Positions 60,173 through 64,000 of a stretch of DNA of 64,000 nucleotides are shown here, in pieces (the first letter of the stretch is position 1; each line of letters starts with the position of its first letter). Position numbers and translations under genes: made by a program. This DNA is from JBKBIP01 sp046297495 (GTDB lineage: Bacteria > Planctomycetota > Planctomycetia > Gemmatales > Gemmataceae). The stretch lies in contig JBKBIP010000003.1 of NCBI GenBank assembly GCA_046297495.1, positions 185,478 through 249,477 of the forward strand, given 5' to 3'. The notes beneath the pieces were generated by a model. It was given only the letters and a program-made list of their open reading frames with translations. It searched no databases and was not told the DNA's origin.

Positions 60173-60200
60173 CGCGCGGCAGGGTGGCGCCTGCCGCGCG
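60173..60200 (-). terminator. 11-bp perfect GC hairpin after the cytochrome/WD40 gene
   Basis: CGCGCGGCAGG (60173-60183) and its exact inverse CCTGCCGCGCG (60190-60200) flank a 6-base loop, just downstream of the minus-strand stop at 60219. There is no T run, so this is a candidate terminator or repeat. Confidence 0.45.
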
Positions 60201-60218
60201 AGTCGCTCTTGGCGTGGC

Positions 60219-61697
60219 TCACTTGGCCGCCGTTTGCTCGTAGCCGGGGGAGGCATTGAAGGTTTGCACAATGGCCCCGTCGGCGACTTTCCACACGCGG
60301 ACCTCGCCATTGTACGAACCGCCGGCCACTAGCTCGCCATTGGGACTGATGGCGACGGCGAACACCTGATCGGTCGCGCCGCTGAGGGTCCGCACGGCGG
60401 CGCCGTTGGTCGCGTTCCACAGGCGCACGGTGCGGTCGGCGCTACAGGTCGCCAGCAGCGCTTGTTTGGGATGATAATCGATTTTTAGCACGTTGTCACC
60501 GTGGCCGCCGGAGTTGCGAATCTGTTTGCCATCCCCTTGCAGGTTGAAAAAGCGAATCTGATTATCCTCTCCCACCGAGAAGGCGGTCTTGCCGTCGGAC
60601 TGGACCCCCACGTCAAAGACCGTGGCATTGTGGCCATTAAATGTCAAAGCCGATTCCTTCTTGTCCAGGTCCCAAACCTTGGCCATCTTGTCCCGGCTGG
60701 CGGTGACCAGGAATTTACCATCAGGGGAGAAGGCAGCCCCCAGCACCCAGTCGGCATGATTCTCGAAAGCCTGGATTTCCTTGGCCTTGGCGTAGCCGGC
60801 GCTCAGGTCCCAAACGCGCACTTGACGGTCGCACCCCCCGGCGGCGAGCTGCTTGCCATCGGCGCTGACGGCCAAGCACAAGACCACGTCATCGGTATTG
60901 ACCAGTTCCTTGATCATGACCTTGGAATCATGGACGCCGTCAAGGATAGCCACGTCATTCTCGATCTTGGGTTTCCCCCCCTGAAGGTCGTAGATGCGCA
61001 CATCCCCTTCCTGTCCAGGCCGACCGCCCGCCACCGCCAGCTTGCCATCGGGCAGAAAGGCCAGGGCGTACGCGCGCTCGGCACGGGTATACAAGCGTTG
61101 TTCCAGCTTGCCGGTCGCCACGTTCCAGAACGTCAGCTCGTGATGTCCTCCCACGATCAACTGGCTGTTATCGGGAGTGAAGGTCAGAGCATTGACAATA
61201 GCAGGAAACGGATACACGGCGGGAGGCGTCGGCGGTTGCCAGCGCACGCGCAGCTCGCGCAGCAGGTCGTCTTCCGGTTTGATGTCCTTGTCGAGCTTGG
61301 CCCCTTCCTGGATCCATTGGCTGATGATGGCGATTTGCTCCTTGGACAAGCCATTGCCGCTGTCCTTGGGCGGCATCCGCCGGGCGGTTGTCGTCGTGAT
61401 CAAATCCATCAGATAGCTAGCTTCCGGCTTGCCGGGAACGATGGGATCGTCATTGTCGCCGCCGTGGCGCATGGCGGCGTAGGTCGTCATGTCCAGTTTG
61501 CCCTTGCGTTTCTTGGCTTCGTGGCAGGCGAAACAGTTTTCCTTGAAGATCGGGGCCACGTCATGGATGAAGCTGATCGGCCCCTTTTTCGGCGCCTGCG
61601 CCTGAACTGCCGGTGGATTGAGCAACAGCAAACCAAAGGCCAACGCGATACCCAGGGCCGCGCACAAGATGCAAAAGCAGTAACGTGAACGCAACAT
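60219..61697 (-). CDS. Secreted cytochrome-c (planctomycete type) and WD40-repeat fusion
   Basis: This 492-residue protein has an N-terminal signal peptide or anchor (about 1-34). A planctomycete cytochrome-c domain follows with haem motif CFACH in FKENCFACHEAKKRKG and a distal TTTTARRMPPKDSGN. The rest (about 160-492) is a seven-bladed WD40-type propeller with repeats such as VLGAAFSPDGKFLVTASRDK and LLATCSADRTVRLWNATNG. It belongs to the periplasmic or membrane-associated cytochrome/WD40 proteins common in planctomycetes, of unknown redox role. Confidence 0.87.
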   Translation of the reverse strand: MLRSRYCFCILCAALGIALAFGLLLLNPPAVQAQAPKKGPISFIHDVAPIFKENCFACHEAKKRKGKLDMTTYAAMRHGGDNDDPIVPGKPEASYLMDLITTTTARRMPPKDSGNGLSKEQIAIISQWIQEGAKLDKDIKPEDDLLRELRVRWQPPTPPAVYPFPAIVNALTFTPDNSQLIVGGHHELTFWNVATGKLEQRLYTRAERAYALAFLPDGKLAVAGGRPGQEGDVRIYDLQGGKPKIENDVAILDGVHDSKVMIKELVNTDDVVLCLAVSADGKQLAAGGCDRQVRVWDLSAGYAKAKEIQAFENHADWVLGAAFSPDGKFLVTASRDKMAKVWDLDKKESALTFNGHNATVFDVGVQSDGKTAFSVGEDNQIRFFNLQGDGKQIRNSGGHGDNVLKIDYHPKQALLATCSADRTVRLWNATNGAAVRTLSGATDQVFAVAISPNGELVAGGSYNGEVRVWKVADGAIVQTFNASPGYEQTAAK

Positions 61698-61851
61698 GGT
61701 AGGTCACTCCCATGACGGTTGGTGGTGGGTGGAACCGGAACTCCCAACGCGGTTCCGGATAGCGGGCAGAAGGTCCACTATCCCCTATGTCAATCGCACA
61801 AGGGACATGGGGACTTTTCTTGCATGTTACCATACCACGCGCCGCCGCCGC

Positions 61852-62331
61852 TCACCACGCATCTTCCAGAAATAAATCGGAAAAGGAGGGTTTCGGCTTC
61901 TTGGTGGTATCTGCTGGCGGGCTGGACGCTGTCTTGCCATCGTCTTTGGCGGGCGAAGGTGGGGTGGCGCCATCATCCTTCAGGGCGTCCTCGGCGGACG
62001 GTCCCTGGACAATGTCGATCACGGGGGCCACCTGCGTCATGTCCAGGGCAGGGCGTACCGGCGTCACTTCAATGGGACGGGGCGGGCGCGGGGGGGAGTT
62101 GGTATCCACGATTTTGTCGGAAGCGGCCAGTTTGCGCCGGGTTTGGCGTTCATCTACCTCGTCTTGCTCGCCCCAATACCAGATGGTGATGACGATATTG
62201 TCACGGTCCTCGGAGTGGGTAATGTTGATGAGGTTTTCCTGACCAAGCTTGGACGCGAATTCGGACGCGGCCTTGAACAACTTTTCCCGCGAGGCCATCT
62301 TACTGTCAAATGATCGAAATAGCACGCGCAT
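61852..62331 (-). CDS. Small conserved planctomycete protein of unknown function
   Basis: I do not recognise a family. The 159-residue protein has a folded-looking N-terminal 65 residues (KLFKAASEFASKLGQENLIN and ITIWYWGEQDEVDERQ) and a Pro/Asp-rich, probably disordered C-terminal half ending SFSDLFLEDAW. No signal peptide or membrane segment is present. Its composition matches its neighbours, so it looks real. It could bind a partner through its tail. An alternative start is the ATG at codon 12 (MASREKLF). Confidence 0.6.
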   Translation of the reverse strand: MRVLFRSFDSKMASREKLFKAASEFASKLGQENLINITHSEDRDNIVITIWYWGEQDEVDERQTRRKLAASDKIVDTNSPPRPPRPIEVTPVRPALDMTQVAPVIDIVQGPSAEDALKDDGATPPSPAKDDGKTASSPPADTTKKPKPSFSDLFLEDAW

Positions 62332-62487
62332 CGGGGGTACTCCTGCGAATTCGCCAGAAATCTCGCTCGCGGGCGATCCTATGTCACCGCCAATCGCTCT
62401 TTATAGAACAGTAGCTTTAGCAAAGCGCAACCGCCGTCGTGGGTTCGGAAATCGCCGCGTCCATGCCCTGATCCGTCGCGCCCCCAA

Positions 62488-62949
62488 TCACGCATTGGCG
62501 GCTCGGCGCCGGCGCGCGTACTCGACGACGGCATGCGCCTGTTCCTCGGTTTCGATGGAGCCGGGACGCAAGCGGCGGACGCGCTGGATGGCATCGTTGG
62601 CCGACAATCCCTGGCTGACGAAGTAGGTCGCCAGGATGACGCCGGTGCGCCCCAGCCCTGCCTCGCAATGGACCGCGACCCCCATGTGTTGGGCATGGGT
62701 TCGCTCGATGATCGACACACAGTTATCGAGCTGCTCCTGCGTGGGGGGCTGCATGTCCTCGATGGGCACATGCACCAGCATCAGGCCGGCGTCGTTGACC
62801 CAGTCGCGGCGCGGCGGCTCCTCGGTGAGCGAGATCAGCACGTCAATTCCTTGATGCCGCAACCATTCCAGCTCATCGAGCGAATTCGGGCGCGCCAGCG
62901 CCGCCAGCAGAGGTTTTTCGATCCACGAAAAGCCGGTCGGTCGCTCCAT
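62488..62949 (-). CDS. Dual-specificity protein phosphatase-like protein
   Basis: This 153-residue protein has the Cys-based phosphatase signature VHCEAGLGRTGVIL with Cys95 and Arg101, and an acid-loop region around VPIEDMQPPT (Asp65). It is of the small dual-specificity (VH1-like) type, which may dephosphorylate protein or lipid phosphate. The start at 62949 (MERPTGFSW) has GGAG upstream. The 84 codons before it in the open frame are not protein-like. The gene follows the release-factor-like gene by 71 bp on the same strand. Confidence 0.88.
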   Translation of the reverse strand: MERPTGFSWIEKPLLAALARPNSLDELEWLRHQGIDVLISLTEEPPRRDWVNDAGLMLVHVPIEDMQPPTQEQLDNCVSIIERTHAQHMGVAVHCEAGLGRTGVILATYFVSQGLSANDAIQRVRRLRPGSIETEEQAHAVVEYARRRRAANA

Positions 62950-63020
62950 GATGCATCTCCGCGAGAATTTCCCCGGCTCACGCGCCCCACGCGAGGCTGC
63001 CAAACAGATTCTCAACCGTC

Positions 63021-63548
63021 TCAGCGCAATGGCTTCTCGCCAAACTGGCCGCGCAGCCAGTTGGCTTGCTGCCACAGCCGCGGGTCCGAGCGGAGAAAAT
63101 CGATCAAGTTGGCCGTGCTGATGTTCAGCAGCTCCGCCGCGTCCCGGACGCGTGCTTGACAAGCGTGCAACACATCCAACACGACGCCGGCCGCCGGCCA
63201 ATAGCGTGCGTCCTTGCGGCCCATGTCGAGCCGCCCTGCCTGGGTGCGCGCCGGCTGGTACTCCGCCAACGCGGCGACGGTGGCCGGGGTCAAGTCTTCG
63301 GCGGGCAAGGGTTCGCGGATTTTCAGATACAAGGACTGCCGCAAACGTCGCAACGCGCGGGTGCGGTTTTCGTGCTGCGACCGGCTCTCCTCGGCAATCA
63401 CGATCAAGCCGCTGGGCAGGTGCCGCAACCGCACCGCCGAGCTGGTTTTGTTGCGTTTTTGCCCTCCCGGCCCACTAGCGCGATACGTGTCCACGGCGCA
63501 CTGGCGCAACAACTCGTCATCGCTCAACTTGGTCCACGCGGAACGCAC
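63021..63548 (-). CDS. Peptide chain release factor-like protein (GGQ domain only)
   Basis: This 175-residue protein has the peptidyl-tRNA hydrolysis motif GGQ at 28-30 in RASGPGGQKRNKTSSAVRL, followed by QHENRTRALRRL. It lacks the stop-codon recognition domain, so it is like ArfB/YaeJ or PrfH-type rescue factors, but its C-terminal 90 residues (with DMGRKDARYWPAAGVVLDV) are not the basic tail of ArfB. It probably releases peptides from stalled or damaged ribosomes. The role is by family analogy. Confidence 0.83.
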   Translation of the reverse strand: MRSAWTKLSDDELLRQCAVDTYRASGPGGQKRNKTSSAVRLRHLPSGLIVIAEESRSQHENRTRALRRLRQSLYLKIREPLPAEDLTPATVAALAEYQPARTQAGRLDMGRKDARYWPAAGVVLDVLHACQARVRDAAELLNISTANLIDFLRSDPRLWQQANWLRGQFGEKPLR

Positions 63549-63693
63549 GGCAAGAAGGTTGGGATTGAAAAAGCCACCGAACGAAAACCGCTTGATGATC
63601 TATCCTATCATCCGTTGGTGGGGAAACAAAAGTAGAAAACTGGAGAGAAAAAGGAACAACGCGAGATTTCACCGAAAGGAAAAACGCTACGCC

Positions 63694-63713
63694 GCCCCAT
63701 CCTATGATGGGGC
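63694..63713 (-). terminator. Hairpin directly after the hemP stop codon
   Basis: GCCCCATC (63694-63701) and GATGGGGC (63706-63713) pair perfectly around a 4-base loop, immediately downstream of the minus-strand stop at 63714. A GTTTTT follows after about ten bases on that strand, which fits an imperfect rho-independent terminator. Confidence 0.5.
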
Positions 63714-63896
63714 TTATTTCTGCAAGATGAGCTTGTTGCGGCGCGTAATGCGCAAACGATAGCGAACGCCATCATGTTCGATCCAAATCTCCCGGCCGCC
63801 TTGGAAGAGTGCTCGGGCATCGACCACCAGCGGCGCGGCGGTTGTCTTCGTTTTCACTTCGGGAGTGGGATCGTTGGTATTGTCGTGGTCGGACAT
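63714..63896 (-). CDS. hemP: Hemin uptake protein HemP family
   Basis: This 60-residue protein closes with the HemP core: VDARALFQGGREIWIEHDGV followed by YRLRITRRNKLILQK. The first 25 residues are charged and probably disordered. HemP homologues in proteobacteria sit beside haem-receptor genes and activate their expression. Here no TonB receptor or haem transport gene is in the window, and the gene stands alone with its own terminator. The fold assignment is good. A haem-related role is by analogy. Confidence 0.82.
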   Translation of the reverse strand: MSDHDNTNDPTPEVKTKTTAAPLVVDARALFQGGREIWIEHDGVRYRLRITRRNKLILQK

Positions 63897-64000
63897 GAGT
63901 GATTCGGGGGTTCGTGTAAGGGCTGTATCTGGGCTGCACGAAAGTTGGGGTTGATGAGGTTTTTCTCAGGTGGTGAAAGCGAAGGAAGCCGTTACGTTCC

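Overview
The window reads as a chromosomal segment of a planctomycete, most likely from the Gemmataceae. This is inferred from gene content only: a small TIGR03067-type secreted protein, a cytochrome-c/WD40 fusion, a Tat-exported Gfo/Idh/MocA oxidoreductase, a ceramidase-like secreted protein, a DUF1593 protein, a huge DUF4175-type coiled-coil protein followed by a secreted prenyltransferase-fold protein, and many GC-rich palindromic repeats between genes. The sequence is GC-rich. One tRNA gene (Pro, anticodon GGG) is present. I saw no rRNA, CRISPR array or intact transposase.

Layout. 1-7 kb: the end of a family-4 uracil-DNA glycosylase, N-carbamoylputrescine amidase, an FAH-family sugar-acid dehydratase/hydrolase, leuCD, an orphan addiction-module antitoxin and a dicarboxylate symporter. 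7-17.3 kb: a long minus-strand envelope block running from lpxK (with a visible promoter) through an unknown protein, hldE, a heptosyltransferase, two WaaP-like kinase genes (one a double-domain protein), a GT4 glycosyltransferase and a PlsY-DUF4149 fusion. Together these would build lipid A, the heptose core and phospholipid. 17.6-26.2 kb: a DMFase-like protein, a TIGR03067 protein, and a plus-strand polysaccharide operon (nucleotide-sugar dehydrogenase, epimerase, GT2, methyltransferase, membrane protein) with stop/start overlaps. 26.2-28.8 kb: a small decayed accessory region with a sulfatase tail, a broken DUF433/DUF5615 toxin-antitoxin pair, a DUF1593 protein, and an integron-type integrase remnant that has lost its catalytic tyrosine, next to tRNA-Pro.

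29-45 kb: secreted and Tat-exported enzymes, the giant coiled-coil protein, a 6-phosphofructokinase with the residues of PPi-dependent enzymes, a HisA-like protein, a VOC protein, an esterase and a ManD-like enolase-superfamily protein. 45.3-48.5 kb: an ACT-cobD-cobQ operon with 4-bp overlaps. 49.2-52.6 kb: hpf, ptsN, ptsH and ptsI in a row, which looks like a regulatory PTS without a sugar permease. 52.9-56.4 kb: a DUF2344 protein and an RNase E/G with a very long disordered insert. 56.4-64 kb: PII, FabG-like, ferredoxin, metallophosphoesterase, a broken Rpn-family nuclease gene, cytochrome-WD40, a small conserved protein, a dual-specificity phosphatase, a GGQ release-factor-like protein and HemP.

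The most striking structure not explained by ordinary genes is a set of dispersed palindromic repeat families. One copy lies in frame inside cobD and adds about 28 residues. Another forms the stop codon and last residues of lpxK. Others sit where terminators are expected.
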